This document shows positions 49,200 to 62,415 of a stretch of DNA of 64,000 bases, piece after piece. The position numbers and the translations under genes were made by a program. The notes under the pieces were generated by a model. That model saw only the letters and a program-made list of their open reading frames with translations. It was not told the origin of the DNA and made no database searches. Position 1 is the first letter of the stretch; each line of letters starts with the position of its first letter. This DNA is from JBPCPM01 sp050999155 (GTDB lineage Bacteria; Actinomycetota; Thermoleophilia; Solirubrobacterales; 70-9), in contig JBPCPM010000016.1 of NCBI GenBank assembly GCA_050999155.1, positions 1-64,000 of the forward strand, given 5' to 3'.

Positions 49200-50315
49200 A
49201 TGTCTTTCCTCGACGACGGGGATGATCAGAAGACCGGCCGCCAGACAGGAACCTCCCGGACCGCACGACGGTTCGGGGGCGCCAACACGTCCCCTCAGGA
49301 GCTGCGTCAGCGGCGCCTCATCGCGCTCGTGGGCGGGGTCCTGGTCCTGATCATCGCCGTGCTGGCCATCAAGGGCTGCCTGTCGAGCCAGCGCGAGGGC
49401 GCGCTCCGGGACTACGTCGGGGCGGTGAACCAGCTGACCACCGAGTCCAACCGCGTGTCGGAAGACCTGTTCAGCACGCTGGAGAATCCGGGCTCACGGA
49501 CGGCGCTGGACTTCGAGGGTGACATCCGCCAGGCCCGCAGCACCGCGGCCGAGCAGGTAACCCGCGCCCAGGGCATCGACACGCCCGACGACATGGCCAA
49601 TGCCCAAGAGGCCGTGATTCTCACCACCGAGTTGCGGCGCGACGCGCTCACCCAGATCGCCGATCTGGTCGGCACCGCGCTGGGCAACGAGGGGCGCCGC
49701 GAGGCCACCAGCGATATCGCCGACCGGATGCAGCTGCTGCTCGCCTCCGACGTGGTCTTCGCCGATGTGGCGACAACGCGCATCAACGCCGCCCTGCGCG
49801 ACCAGGAGCTCCAGGGCGAGAAGGTCGCGGAGAGCGCGTTCCTGCCCGACGCGGACTGGCTGACCTTCGACCAGGTCTCCGAATCGCTGGGCAAGGTCCG
49901 CGGGGAGGACGGGGGCGACAAGGAGGACGGGGGCGACAAGGAGGCGACCCCCGGCGTCCACGGCCTCGGCCTGACCAAGGTGACGGGGCCAGGCAGCGTC
50001 GAGCTGACCGCCGGGACACCGGTGACGCTGCAGGGCGGCGACCGGCCCACCCTCGCCGTCGAGGTCCAAAACCAGGGCGAGTCGGCCGAGCAGGAGGTCG
50101 TCGTCACGGTCAACGTCACCGGGGGCGACAAGCCGATCAAGGTGGAGAAAACCGTCGACGAGATCCCCCAGGGGCAATCGGAGACCGTGAACATCCCCCT
50201 CGACCCGGCACCGACCACCGGCGAGGAGCTCGAGGTCGAGGTGACCGCCGAGCCGGTCCCGGGCGAGAAGGTCGAAGACAACAACACCCAGACCTACACG
50301 GTCACCTTCCAGTAG
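49200..50315 (+). CDS. Membrane-anchored protein with coiled-coil and CARDB-like domain
   Basis: 371 residues. A hydrophilic N-terminus of ~38 residues is followed by one membrane helix (~40-62, LIALVGGVLVLIIAVLAIKGC). An extracellular alpha-helical region (~65-235) is rich in charged heptad-like stretches. A Gly/Asp/Lys linker with an 18-bp tandem repeat follows, then a C-terminal Ig-like/CARDB-type beta domain (~250-371, LAVEVQNQGESAEQEVVVTVNV). The CARDB-like module suggests adhesion or protein interaction outside the membrane. The family is not one I can name. ATG 49200 has a GAGGGA ribosome-binding site. It is divergent from the polytopic kinase and may be linked to envelope growth. Confidence 0.75.
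   Translation: MSFLDDGDDQKTGRQTGTSRTARRFGGANTSPQELRQRRLIALVGGVLVLIIAVLAIKGCLSSQREGALRDYVGAVNQLTTESNRVSEDLFSTLENPGSRTALDFEGDIRQARSTAAEQVTRAQGIDTPDDMANAQEAVILTTELRRDALTQIADLVGTALGNEGRREATSDIADRMQLLLASDVVFADVATTRINAALRDQELQGEKVAESAFLPDADWLTFDQVSESLGKVRGEDGGDKEDGGDKEATPGVHGLGLTKVTGPGSVELTAGTPVTLQGGDRPTLAVEVQNQGESAEQEVVVTVNVTGGDKPIKVEKTVDEIPQGQSETVNIPLDPAPTTGEELEVEVTAEPVPGEKVEDNNTQTYTVTFQ
49905..49940 (+). repeat. 18-bp direct tandem repeat (two copies)
   Basis: Two perfect copies of an 18-bp unit in the linker of the CARDB-like protein, encoding EDGGDK twice. It is a likely slippage site that would change linker length by six residues without frameshift. Confidence 0.7.
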
Positions 50316-50343
50316 TTGCCGGGCCGGGCTCCGACCCGGCAAC

Positions 50344-50349
50344 TATCCT
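50344..50349 (+). promoter_or_regulatory. -10 hexamer TATCCT
   Basis: TATCCT ends 7 nt upstream of the DUF4446 ATG; a predicted leaderless promoter for the DUF4446-pheA pair. Confidence 0.5.
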
Positions 50350-50356
50350 TCGCTGC

Positions 50357-50872
50357 ATGGGCGAATACACGACCGAGATCGCCGCGGGCGCCGCGGCGCT
50401 CGCACTCCTGGGGCTGCTCGTCATCGTCGTTCTCGCGTTCCGAGTCCGCCGCCTGCGCCGCGACCAGACCGCCGTACTGGGCAGCAGCGGCAGCGACGAC
50501 CTGGTCACCTACGTGACCAAGCTCGAACGCCGCATCGACGAGCTCGCCGCGCTGCTGAGCTCCGGCTCCGAGCGCCTCGATGACCGGATGGGCACCGTCG
50601 AAGGCCGCCTCGACAGCGCCGTGGCCCACGTGGGTGTGGTGCACTACGACGCCTACAACGAGCTCAGCGGCCGCCAGTCATCGTCGGTCGCGTTCCTCGA
50701 TGCCTCCGAGACAGGCGTCGTGCTGTCGTCGATCCTGCACCGCGACTCGGCGCGGCTGTACGCCAAGCCCGTGCGCCGGGGCACGCCGGACCTCGACCTC
50801 TCGCCCGAGGAACAGCAGGCCGTGCGTGAGGCGCTCACTCCCACGGCCGGGGCGCCCGACCCCTCGAAGTGA
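50357..50872 (+). CDS. DUF4446 family membrane protein
   Basis: 171 residues. N-terminal membrane helix (~8-28), a basic patch (RVRRLRRDQ), a coiled-coil stretch (~48-85, TKLERRIDELAALLSSGSERLDDRM) and a C-terminal beta domain. This contains VAHVGVVHYDAYNELSGRQSSSVAFLD and GVVLSSILHRDSARLYAKPV, the diagnostic part of DUF4446. The molecular function is unknown. The family is common next to wall or chromosome-partition genes in Gram-positive bacteria. The stop overlaps the pheA GTG as GTGA. Confidence 0.88.
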   Translation: MGEYTTEIAAGAAALALLGLLVIVVLAFRVRRLRRDQTAVLGSSGSDDLVTYVTKLERRIDELAALLSSGSERLDDRMGTVEGRLDSAVAHVGVVHYDAYNELSGRQSSSVAFLDASETGVVLSSILHRDSARLYAKPVRRGTPDLDLSPEEQQAVREALTPTAGAPDPSK

Positions 50873-51735
50873 ACGGCGCTCGGCGTCCCTCGGTCGCCTA
50901 CCTGGGGCCGGCCGGAACGTTCAGCGAGGAGGCGCTGGCCCGCGCGGCCGGCAGCGATGCCTTCGACCCGGTGCCGCGCCCGACCGTCGCCGAGGCGGCG
51001 ATGGCGGTCGCCCGGGGCGAGGCCGATCGGGCCTTCGTGCCCTTCGAGAACTCGATCGAGGGCACCGTGCGCGCAACCCTGGACGTGCTGGCGTTCCAGG
51101 CCGAACAGACGGCGATCGTCGGCGAGTTCGACCATCCGATCCGCCACTCCCTGATCGCGGCAGGGCGGCGCCCGATGTCAGAGATCACCGCCGTGCTGTC
51201 CCACCCCCAGGCCATCCCCCAGTGCATGCAGTTCCTGGCCCGCGAACTCCCGACCGCCGAGGTCCGACCGGTCTCGAGCACCGCCGAAGCCGTGCGCGAG
51301 GTCACCGCCAGCGACGAGCCGTGGGCCGCGCTGGGAACGTCGCGAGCCGCGGAGCTCTACGACGCCGTCGAGCTCCGCCAGAGCGTGGAGGACTTCGCCG
51401 ACAACGTCACGCGGTTCGTCTGGCTGGCACCCGATTCGGTCGTCGCCGAGGCGCGGGACGGCGGATGGAAGACATCGCTGGTGATCTCCGAGCTCTCGGA
51501 TCGCCCGGGTGCCCTCGTGGAGCTTCTCGACCAGTTCGCGGCCCGGTCGGTGAACCTGACACGAATCGAGTCCCGCCCCCAGCGTCAGGCGCTCGGGCGC
51601 TACCTGTTCTTCGTCGACCTCGAAGGAGCGCTGACCGACGCGGCCGTGGCCGAGGCCCTGGCAGGTGTCCGGGAACGCGCCGAGCGGGTGCGGGTGCTCG
51701 GCAGCTTCCCGGTCGTCCAACCGGGCATTCCCTAG
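50869..51735 (+). CDS. pheA: Prephenate dehydratase
   Basis: 288 residues, monofunctional enzyme converting prephenate to phenylpyruvate for phenylalanine synthesis. The periplasmic-binding-like catalytic domain has VAYLGPAGTFSEEAL, FVPFENSIEGTVRATLD, VLSHPQAIPQC, and NVTRFVWLA (Thr-Arg-Phe of the catalytic TRF motif). The C-terminal ACT domain (~195-280) includes SDRPGALVELL and the phenylalanine-binding ESRPQ, so feedback inhibition is expected. It follows DUF4446 with a GTGA overlap. A hairpin stands just behind the stop. Confidence 0.94.
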   Translation: MNGARRPSVAYLGPAGTFSEEALARAAGSDAFDPVPRPTVAEAAMAVARGEADRAFVPFENSIEGTVRATLDVLAFQAEQTAIVGEFDHPIRHSLIAAGRRPMSEITAVLSHPQAIPQCMQFLARELPTAEVRPVSSTAEAVREVTASDEPWAALGTSRAAELYDAVELRQSVEDFADNVTRFVWLAPDSVVAEARDGGWKTSLVISELSDRPGALVELLDQFAARSVNLTRIESRPQRQALGRYLFFVDLEGALTDAAVAEALAGVRERAERVRVLGSFPVVQPGIP

Positions 51736-51740
51736 GCCGG

Positions 51741-51759
51741 CCCCGCCGGAGTGGCGGGG
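51741..51759 (+). terminator. GC hairpin after pheA
   Basis: Perfect 7-bp stem CCCCGCC/GGCGGGG with a 5-nt loop, 5 bp downstream of the pheA stop and just upstream of the next gene's -10 element. There is no clear T tract, but position and stability fit a high-GC terminator. Confidence 0.45.
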
Positions 51760-51768
51760 CCGCTTGTC

Positions 51769-51774
51769 TACAAT
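51769..51774 (+). promoter_or_regulatory. -10 hexamer TACAAT
   Basis: TACAAT ends 9 nt upstream of the HNH-nuclease ATG, directly behind the pheA hairpin; one of the best -10 matches in the window. Confidence 0.5.
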
Positions 51775-51783
51775 CGGCCGGTC

Positions 51784-52404
51784 ATGGACACCCGGGTCTC
51801 GAGCGGTGTCGGTCGGAATGGGTCCACGGGGGCCCGGCTCGTCGCGCGGCATGCGCGCGGCCGGCGCAGATCAGCCGGCCGGGGCAAGGTCCTGGTCCTC
51901 AACGCGACCTACGAACCGATCAACGTCTGCACGGTCCGCCGCGCCGTGGTCCTTGTCCTCAAGGAGAAGGCCGAGGTGCTCGAGGGCGCCGGGCGGTTCC
52001 TGCACTCCGAGGTGCTGCGTCTCGAACAGCCCTCGGTCATCCGGCTTCGCGAGTACGCGCGGATCCCGCGTGACCCGCGCAGACGCAAGATCACCCGCCG
52101 GGCCGTGCTGGCCCGCGACCAGTGGGCGTGCCAGTACTGCGGCTCGGAGCGGGGTCCGCTGACCCTCGACCACGTGGTTCCCCGAAGCCGGGGCGGGGAC
52201 TCCGGTTGGGACAACATCACGAGCGCCTGCGCTCCGTGCAACCGCACCAAGGGCGATCGGCTGCCGGCGGAGGCGCGCATGCATCCGCGGACGAAACCGG
52301 GACCGCCGGGGCCCCAGGTCTTCATCCAGATCGCCTGCCCCACGGTCCCCGACGTCTGGGGTCGCTACCTCGCTGCCTGGTCGCGGACCCCCGAGGTGGC
52401 GTGA
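51784..52404 (+). CDS. HNH endonuclease family protein
   Basis: 206 residues. A basic N-terminus, then VLVLNATYEPINVCTVRRAVVLVLKEKAEVLE, a domain common to chromosomal actinobacterial HNH proteins. A C-terminal HNH/zinc site follows: CQYCGSERGPLTLDHVVPRSRGGDSGWDNITSACAPCNRTKGDR, with two CxxC zinc pairs and the DHV/N/N catalytic set. It is likely a zinc-dependent DNA or RNA nuclease. This family sits in conserved chromosomal positions rather than mobile elements, and its role is unknown. It is convergent with gyrA, 9 bp apart. Confidence 0.88.
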   Translation: MDTRVSSGVGRNGSTGARLVARHARGRRRSAGRGKVLVLNATYEPINVCTVRRAVVLVLKEKAEVLEGAGRFLHSEVLRLEQPSVIRLREYARIPRDPRRRKITRRAVLARDQWACQYCGSERGPLTLDHVVPRSRGGDSGWDNITSACAPCNRTKGDRLPAEARMHPRTKPGPPGPQVFIQIACPTVPDVWGRYLAAWSRTPEVA

Positions 52405-52413
52405 GGCGCCTGC

Positions 52414-54999
<2,586 letters not shown>

Positions 55000-55055
55000 G
55001 CTGGGCCCCCTTGCCTACCTGGATGTTGATGGTCGACCGGCCACGAGCGCCGCCC

Positions 55056-57491
<2,436 letters not shown>

Positions 57492-57683
57492 GTGCTTCCT
57501 TCCGTCAGGGCTGTCGCGGCGAAAACGGGCGCCTGGTGCCGCGCGTTCACCTCGCGTGTCCTGGGCGTGCCAGGGTGCGATCGGTACCTGGTCAGGATAC
57601 CAAGCCGACCCCCCGGACCCCCCGGTCAGTACGGGCGAATCCCGCATGTTCATGCGGAAAACGCGTCATAGGGTGCGGGGTGA

Positions 57684-57983
57684 TCACTCTTCGACGACGA
57701 ACCGCAGATCCGGCGGGGCGCTCTCGCCGATCGCCGTTCTCAAGGCGGCGAGCAGCTCCGTGCGCAGCCCATCGAGCTCGGCTGCCCACACGGCGGACTC
57801 GCAGGCCACCACGACGGTGCCGTCCGACTGCTCGCGCACGGGGCGCGCGAACCGGGCGATCTGCTCACCGCACGCCGCCGCCCAGTGGGCCTGCACGGCC
57901 GCGAGGGTCGTCCTCGGCGCCTGGTTTCCGAGCACCGCACGCATTGCCTCCGCGGCCCGCCGCGGGGCTCGCCGGCGAGGCAC
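57684..57983 (-). CDS. DUF721 protein (DciA-like)
   Basis: 99 residues. DUF721/DciA core with APRTTLAAVQAHWAAACGEQIARFARPVREQSDGTVVVACESAVWAAELDGLRTELL, the KH-like fold that in other bacteria loads or aids the replicative helicase DnaB. It sits directly after recF (GTG follows the recF stop) and before gyrB, its usual place in actinobacteria. The intergenic stretch to gyrB (57492-57683, ~190 bp) shows no supported gene. Confidence 0.88.
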   Translation of the reverse strand: MPRRRAPRRAAEAMRAVLGNQAPRTTLAAVQAHWAAACGEQIARFARPVREQSDGTVVVACESAVWAAELDGLRTELLAALRTAIGESAPPDLRFVVEE

Positions 57984-59093
57984 CTAGGCCGCCTCCTCGA
58001 AGGTGCGCACCGCTCCGCCGTCCACCGCGATGGCCGCGTGCACGTCCGCGTCGGGCACCATGGACCGCTCGGTCGTCGTCAGCACGCACTGCCCGTTGTC
58101 CGCCACCTCGCCGACGAGCAACCGCCGGCGATCGGGATCGAGCTCGCTCAACACATCGTCGAGCAACAGCACCGGTGGGGATCCCGCCGTCTCGGCAAGC
58201 AGGCGCCGTTCGGAAAGCAGGAGGGCGAGCAGGCCCATCCGCTGCTGGCCCTGCGAGCCGTAGGACCGCAGGGAGCGATCATCGAGGCGGAGATCGATCT
58301 CGTCACGGTGTGGTCCGAGCGTCGTGAAGCCGCGCGCTGCGTCACGCGGACGCCGGTTGCGGAGCTCGGCGGCCACCTGTTCGGCGGTCATCGAGCCCAC
58401 CGAGCTCTGATGGCGAAGCGACAGCCGCGCCGGCAGGCCGAGCCGTTCCCCGAGCTCGCGCAACGGCTCGGACAGTGCCTCCACCGCCTCGGCGCGGGTG
58501 CCCGCCAAGTCGACCGCCGCTGCCGACAGCTCCTGCTCCCACACGTCCCACTCGCCGCCACCTCCGCCCGAGCGGGCAACCAGCGCGTTGCGCTGCGCGA
58601 GCGCCCGGCCGTAGCGGCTGCGCAGGTCGGCACGGGCCGGCCACCGGGCAGCCACGAACAGGTCGATGTGGCCGCGCCGGTGGCGGGGGCCACCCTTGAC
58701 CAGCTCCAGGCGCTCGGGCAGAAAGACACTGAAGGCAGGCCGCTCGTCGAGGCCGGCGGCCGTGGGCCGGGTGGCTCCGTCGACCTGCAGCCGCTTGCCC
58801 TCGCCGCGCAGCACCGCCGCCGCGAACCGTCGGGGGCCGGCCTCGGTCTGCACGGCCACCTCGCTCCGGGCGCTCTCGGCGCCGAAGGCGATCAGCTCCC
58901 GGTCGGGGGCGCCGCGCGGAGATCGTCCCGTGAAGGCGAAGTACAACGCCTCGATGAGGTTGGTCTTTCCCGCCCCGTTCGGCCCGTGGACCACGGTGAC
59001 GGCGTCGCCGAGCTGCGCGGCGAACGGATCGAGGTTGCGAAACCCCAGGGCCTGGAGCGAGACGACCCGGGGCCCGATGGCGGATGCGGGCAC
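57984..59093 (-). CDS. recF: DNA replication and repair protein RecF
   Basis: 369 residues, SMC-like ATPase that helps load RecA at gaps. Walker A VVHGPNGAGKTNLIEAL near the N-terminus, signature SYGSQGQQRMGLLALLLSE (~290), Walker B PVLLLDDVLSELDPDRR (~320), and an H-loop-like QCVLTTTERSM. Length and order match. Only 25 bp from the dnaN stop; dnaN, recF and DUF721 probably form one transcript. Confidence 0.94.
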   Translation of the reverse strand: MPASAIGPRVVSLQALGFRNLDPFAAQLGDAVTVVHGPNGAGKTNLIEALYFAFTGRSPRGAPDRELIAFGAESARSEVAVQTEAGPRRFAAAVLRGEGKRLQVDGATRPTAAGLDERPAFSVFLPERLELVKGGPRHRRGHIDLFVAARWPARADLRSRYGRALAQRNALVARSGGGGGEWDVWEQELSAAAVDLAGTRAEAVEALSEPLRELGERLGLPARLSLRHQSSVGSMTAEQVAAELRNRRPRDAARGFTTLGPHRDEIDLRLDDRSLRSYGSQGQQRMGLLALLLSERRLLAETAGSPPVLLLDDVLSELDPDRRRLLVGEVADNGQCVLTTTERSMVPDADVHAAIAVDGGAVRTFEEAA

Positions 59094-59118
59094 GGCGTCT
59101 CGGCCGACGGGGCAGTCG

Positions 59119-60225
59119 TCAGACGTTGAGGCGGATCGGCATCACGAGATACCGGTAGTCCTCGACCCCGACCCCCGACAACAGGCCCGGGCGCAAGGAG
59201 GAGATCAGCTGGAGGGCCAGCTCGTCGGCCTGGACCGATTCGATCCCCTCGCGGAGGAACTCCGGGTTGAACCCGATCTCCATCGGTTCGCCGGAGAACC
59301 CGACGGGCACCGACTCGCGGGCCTCGCCGATGTCGGGCGTCTCGGCCGACACGGTCAGCTCGCCTTCGCTCAGGGCGAGGCGCAGCGGCGCGTTCTTCTG
59401 GGCGAGAAGGCTGATGCGTCGCACGACCTCGACGAGCTCCTCGCGCGGCAACCGCAGCTCGTGCTCGTAGTTCTCGGGCAGCAGCTGCCGGTAGTTCGGG
59501 AATTGACCTTCGATCAGACGCGACGAGAGCAGACATCCGCCCGCCTCGAAAACGACCTGGTTGCCGAGCATCGAGACGCGCACCTCATCAGCGCCCTCCT
59601 GCCCGACCAGGCGGCTGAGCTCCCGGAGGGCGCGAGCGGGAATCGTGGCTTCGAGCGACCCCGCCGGCTCGGAATCGAGCTCGGTGGTCTTGACCGCCAG
59701 CCGGTAGCTGTCGGTTGCGACCATCGTCAGGCTCGTGCCCTCGGAGATCACGTGGATGCCGGTGAGGATGGGCCGGGCTTCATCACGTGAGGCAGCACGC
59801 GCCACACGATCGATGGTGTCGACGAACTCGGCGGCGGGGAGCAGGATCGGATCGGCGGCGGGATCGGGCAGCCGGGGGAAGTCGTCGGCAGAGAGCGTGC
59901 GAAGTCGGAACTGGGCCGAGCCGGCGGCGATCTCCAGCTCCCGTCCATCCGGCCCCGTCTCGAGCGTCACCTCTCCCGAGGGAAGAGCGCGAACGACATC
60001 GAGCAGGAGACGGCCTGGTACGAGGATCTGCTCGCCGTTGTCGACACGGGCCTCCAGGGGCACCCGCAGTGCGATCTCCATGTCGGTCGCCTTGAGGACC
60101 GCGCTGTCTCCGTCGGGCTCGATGACGATTCCGGCCAGGGCCTGGATGCCCGTCCGGGTCGAAAGCGCCCGGGCGGCGAGCTGCAACCGGCGGGAAAGTG
60201 TGTCGCTGTCAATGACGAGCTTCAT
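59119..60225 (-). CDS. dnaN: DNA polymerase III beta subunit (sliding clamp)
   Basis: 368 residues from ATG 60225 (a TTG lies one codon upstream). Three repeated clamp domains; landmarks are MKLVIDSDTLSRRLQLAARALSTR, LKATDMEIALRVPL, DSYRLAVKTTE, FPNYRQLLPENYEHEL, and the C-terminal YRYLVMPIRLNV with the MPxR motif that contributes to the peptide-binding pocket. It rings DNA and tethers polymerase. It is 149 bp downstream of dnaA in the same direction. Confidence 0.96.
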   Translation of the reverse strand: MKLVIDSDTLSRRLQLAARALSTRTGIQALAGIVIEPDGDSAVLKATDMEIALRVPLEARVDNGEQILVPGRLLLDVVRALPSGEVTLETGPDGRELEIAAGSAQFRLRTLSADDFPRLPDPAADPILLPAAEFVDTIDRVARAASRDEARPILTGIHVISEGTSLTMVATDSYRLAVKTTELDSEPAGSLEATIPARALRELSRLVGQEGADEVRVSMLGNQVVFEAGGCLLSSRLIEGQFPNYRQLLPENYEHELRLPREELVEVVRRISLLAQKNAPLRLALSEGELTVSAETPDIGEARESVPVGFSGEPMEIGFNPEFLREGIESVQADELALQLISSLRPGLLSGVGVEDYRYLVMPIRLNV

Positions 60226-60228
60226 CAA

Positions 60229-60377
60229 TTGGAGATCTTCGAGTTGTCGTAAGGGGTGGGGAAAGGGTGGGAAACGCCCTCAACCGCCGTCAGTATCGGC
60301 GATCGGCCATGTGGAGGGAGCTGTGGGCAGATGACATTCTCGCACCGCGGGCGGTCGTGACGCCGACCGCGGGGCCG
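60229..60377. other. dnaA-dnaN intergenic region, weak oriC candidate
   Basis: This is the usual actinobacterial place for the origin. It contains TGTGGA (60310) and TGTGGG (60322), partial matches to reversed DnaA boxes. There is no perfect TTATCCACA/TTGTCCACA and no AT-rich unwinding stretch, and at 149 bp it is short. I cannot support it firmly. Confidence 0.2.
60351..60370 (-). terminator. Hairpin after dnaA
   Basis: Inverted repeat GCGGTC/GACCGC around an 8-nt loop, 7 bp beyond the dnaA stop on its downstream side. No T tract; position fits a terminator or RNA end. Confidence 0.3.
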
Positions 60378-61685
60378 TCATCCACCGGCTTCCACACGGA
60401 GGTCGTCGATGAGCGAGGACGTCTCGGGGTCTTCCTGCCGGCGCGCCTCGACCTTGCGGATCGCACTGAGCACCGTGCTGTGGTCCCGGCCCCCGAAGGC
60501 GCCGCCGATGCCGGGGAGCGAGAGATCGGTGAGCTCGCGGGTGAGGTAGATGGCGATGTGGCGCGCGAGGGTGATGCGGGCGCTGCGCGCCCGCCCGCGC
60601 AGAGCCTCCGGGTCCACCTCCATTCGCCGTCCGGTCAGTTCGGTGATGCGGGTGACCAGCTCGTCGGTCGTATCGGCCGGTGGCTGCTCGGCCGGGACGA
60701 TCTCCGCGGCGAGGTTTGCGTCAAGGTCGCGGCCGGTGAGCGAGGCGTAGGCGAGCAGGCGCGTGAGGGCGCCCTCCAGTCGGCGGAGGTTGTCGGTGAC
60801 GCGGCCGGCGATGACAGCCTCGGTCTCTTTGTCGAGCGCGACCCCTCGTAGCTGACCGAGCTTGCGAAGGACCGTGGTGCGAGTGGTGAGGTCCGGGGCG
60901 CCGAGGGGAGCGATGAGGCCCCATTCGAACCGGTCTCGCAGGCGCTGGGCGAGGTCGGAGAGATCCTGGGGCGAGCGGTCGGCGGAGAGGATCAGCTGGC
61001 TGCCGGCCTCGTGGAGGGCGTTGAACGTATGGAAGAACTCTTCCTCGGTGCGGGGCTTGTTCTCGAGGAACTGGACATCGTCGATGAGCAGGACGTCGAC
61101 GCCGCGCACGCGGTTTTTGAACCGGTCGGCGCCACCGCCGTGCAGTGCTCCGAGGAACTCGTTCGTGAACGCCTCGGCGGTCGTGTAATGGACCGAGACC
61201 GTGGGGGCGTGGGCCGCGAGGTACGAGGACACGGCGCCCATGAGGTGGGTCTTGCCGAGGCCGGGCGGTCCGTAGAGGAAGAGGGGGTTGTACGCCTGGC
61301 CGGGACGCTCGGCCACGGCGAGGGCGGCGGCGTGGGCGATCCGGTTGCCGTCGCCGATGACGAACGTGTCGAAGGTGTAGCTGGGGTTGAGGGTCAGCCC
61401 GGTGGGGTCGTCGGCCGGCCGGTCGTCGGGCGGCTGGTCGGAAGAGGTGAGGATGGCGATCTCGGTAAACCGACAGCCCACGGCCGCCATCGAGTGCTGG
61501 ATCAGCTCGGCGTATCGACGCTCGACCCAGGCGCGGGTGGCGCTGGGGGCGGCGAGATACAGCAGCGATCCGCGGGATCCGACCGGGGCCATGGGCTCGA
61601 GCCAGTGGTGGTAGGTCGACCGCGGAACGCAGGTCTCGAGGTGGCCCTGGACGGCCTGCCAATCGGCATGCAGATCTGGCCGCAC
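60378..61685 (-). CDS. dnaA: Chromosomal replication initiator DnaA
   Basis: 435 residues from GTG 61685, with GAAGGGGG as ribosome-binding site; the frame stays open 81 codons upstream across the rpmH promoter and is not credible there. Domain I (~1-85) has WQAVQGHLETCVPRSTYHHWLEPM. Domain III AAA+ has NPLFLYGPPGLGKTHLMGAV (Walker A), VLLIDDVQFLENK (Walker B) and QLILSADRSPQDL. Domain IV ends with the DNA-binding FGGRDHSTVLSAIRKVE. The linker domain II is very short. It opens the origin and is transcribed divergently from rpmH. Confidence 0.96.
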   Translation of the reverse strand: MRPDLHADWQAVQGHLETCVPRSTYHHWLEPMAPVGSRGSLLYLAAPSATRAWVERRYAELIQHSMAAVGCRFTEIAILTSSDQPPDDRPADDPTGLTLNPSYTFDTFVIGDGNRIAHAAALAVAERPGQAYNPLFLYGPPGLGKTHLMGAVSSYLAAHAPTVSVHYTTAEAFTNEFLGALHGGGADRFKNRVRGVDVLLIDDVQFLENKPRTEEEFFHTFNALHEAGSQLILSADRSPQDLSDLAQRLRDRFEWGLIAPLGAPDLTTRTTVLRKLGQLRGVALDKETEAVIAGRVTDNLRRLEGALTRLLAYASLTGRDLDANLAAEIVPAEQPPADTTDELVTRITELTGRRMEVDPEALRGRARSARITLARHIAIYLTRELTDLSLPGIGGAFGGRDHSTVLSAIRKVEARRQEDPETSSLIDDLRVEAGG

Positions 61686-61873
61686 GGTGAGGCGCGTCCC
61701 CCTTCGACGGTTGGAGAGAAGTGCGCCGGCCAAGCCTGCCAGTGGCGGCGCGCGGCGAATATAGCAACGGAGATCCGAGCCGCCCGCGGGCGGCGTCGCC
61801 GAGGTCGGAAATCGCGGGAAAAGGCGATCCGCCGGTGATTCTCGACCGCCGCCCACACGGGCGCGATCCGCCG

Positions 61874-61879
61874 TATACT
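61874..61879 (+). promoter_or_regulatory. -10 hexamer TATACT before rpmH
   Basis: TATACT, a near-consensus -10, ends 9 nt upstream of the rpmH GTG. The transcript would start at or within a few nt of the start codon. Confidence 0.55.
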
Positions 61880-61888
61880 GGCCCGCTC

Positions 61889-62023
61889 GTGAAGCGGACC
61901 TACCAGCCCAAGAAGCGCAAGCGCGCACGTACCCACGGATTCCGGGGCCGGATGCGGACCCGGGGCGGCCGGGAAATCATTCGGCGCCGGCGCGCCAAGG
62001 GCCGCAAGCGCCTGACCCCCTAG
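61889..62023 (+). CDS. rpmH: 50S ribosomal protein L34
   Basis: 44 residues, very basic: VKRTYQPKKRKRARTHGFRGRM and a GRKRLTP end, the invariant L34 pattern. The GTG start at 61889 fits the family length exactly (the frame opens 56 codons earlier without homology). First gene of the conserved rpmH-rnpA-yidD-yidC-jag cluster. Confidence 0.96.
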   Translation: MKRTYQPKKRKRARTHGFRGRMRTRGGREIIRRRRAKGRKRLTP

Positions 62024-62025
62024 TC

Positions 62026-62412
62026 GTGAGCGCAGCCGGCCCCGGAGGCAGTGGTCGCCGCCGGCGCCTGTCGCGTAGCGCCGAGTTCGAGCGCGTGTAC
62101 CGCAAGGGACACGGGGAGGCCACCCGCCTGCTCGTTCTCTACGGCTTCCCGCGCGAGGGCGACGACGACGGCGACGATCCGCGGCTCGGGGTGTCGGTGA
62201 GCCGCAAGGTCGGCGGCGCGACGGATCGCAACAGGGTCAAGCGCGTGCTTCGTGAGGCCTTCTGGGAGCTGGCCGGCACGGTCCCTTCCGGCCACGACTA
62301 CGTCATCGTTGCCCGTCCCGACATCAAGGCCGTCATCGAGCGCGCCGGGCTGTCCGGGGCCCGCGATGCCCTGGCGGAGGCGATTGACGCGGCCGGCGGG
62401 CGTTTCACGTGA
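62026..62412 (+). CDS. rnpA: Ribonuclease P protein component
   Basis: 128 residues. Protein subunit that helps RNase P RNA bind and cut pre-tRNA leaders. Family core: LSRSAEFERVYRKGH, RLGVSVSRKVGGATDRNRVKRVLREAF (the RNR motif), GHDYVIVARP. A GTG start two bases after the rpmH stop. Its last codons and stop are formed by the first parS palindrome. Confidence 0.93.
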   Translation: MSAAGPGGSGRRRRLSRSAEFERVYRKGHGEATRLLVLYGFPREGDDDGDDPRLGVSVSRKVGGATDRNRVKRVLREAFWELAGTVPSGHDYVIVARPDIKAVIERAGLSGARDALAEAIDAAGGRFT

Positions 62413-62415
62413 AAC
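62402..62415. other. parS centromere site 1
   Basis: Perfect GTTTCACGTGAAAC palindrome, the ParB/Spo0J binding core, extended to 18 bp by symmetric flanks (GC...GC, 62400-62417). It spans the rnpA stop and the first GTG of the yidD frame. Confidence 0.92.

Noticed and set aside
60378..61928. Longer dnaA start at 61928
   Set aside because: The extension would overlap rpmH and its promoter and has no DnaA-like sequence.
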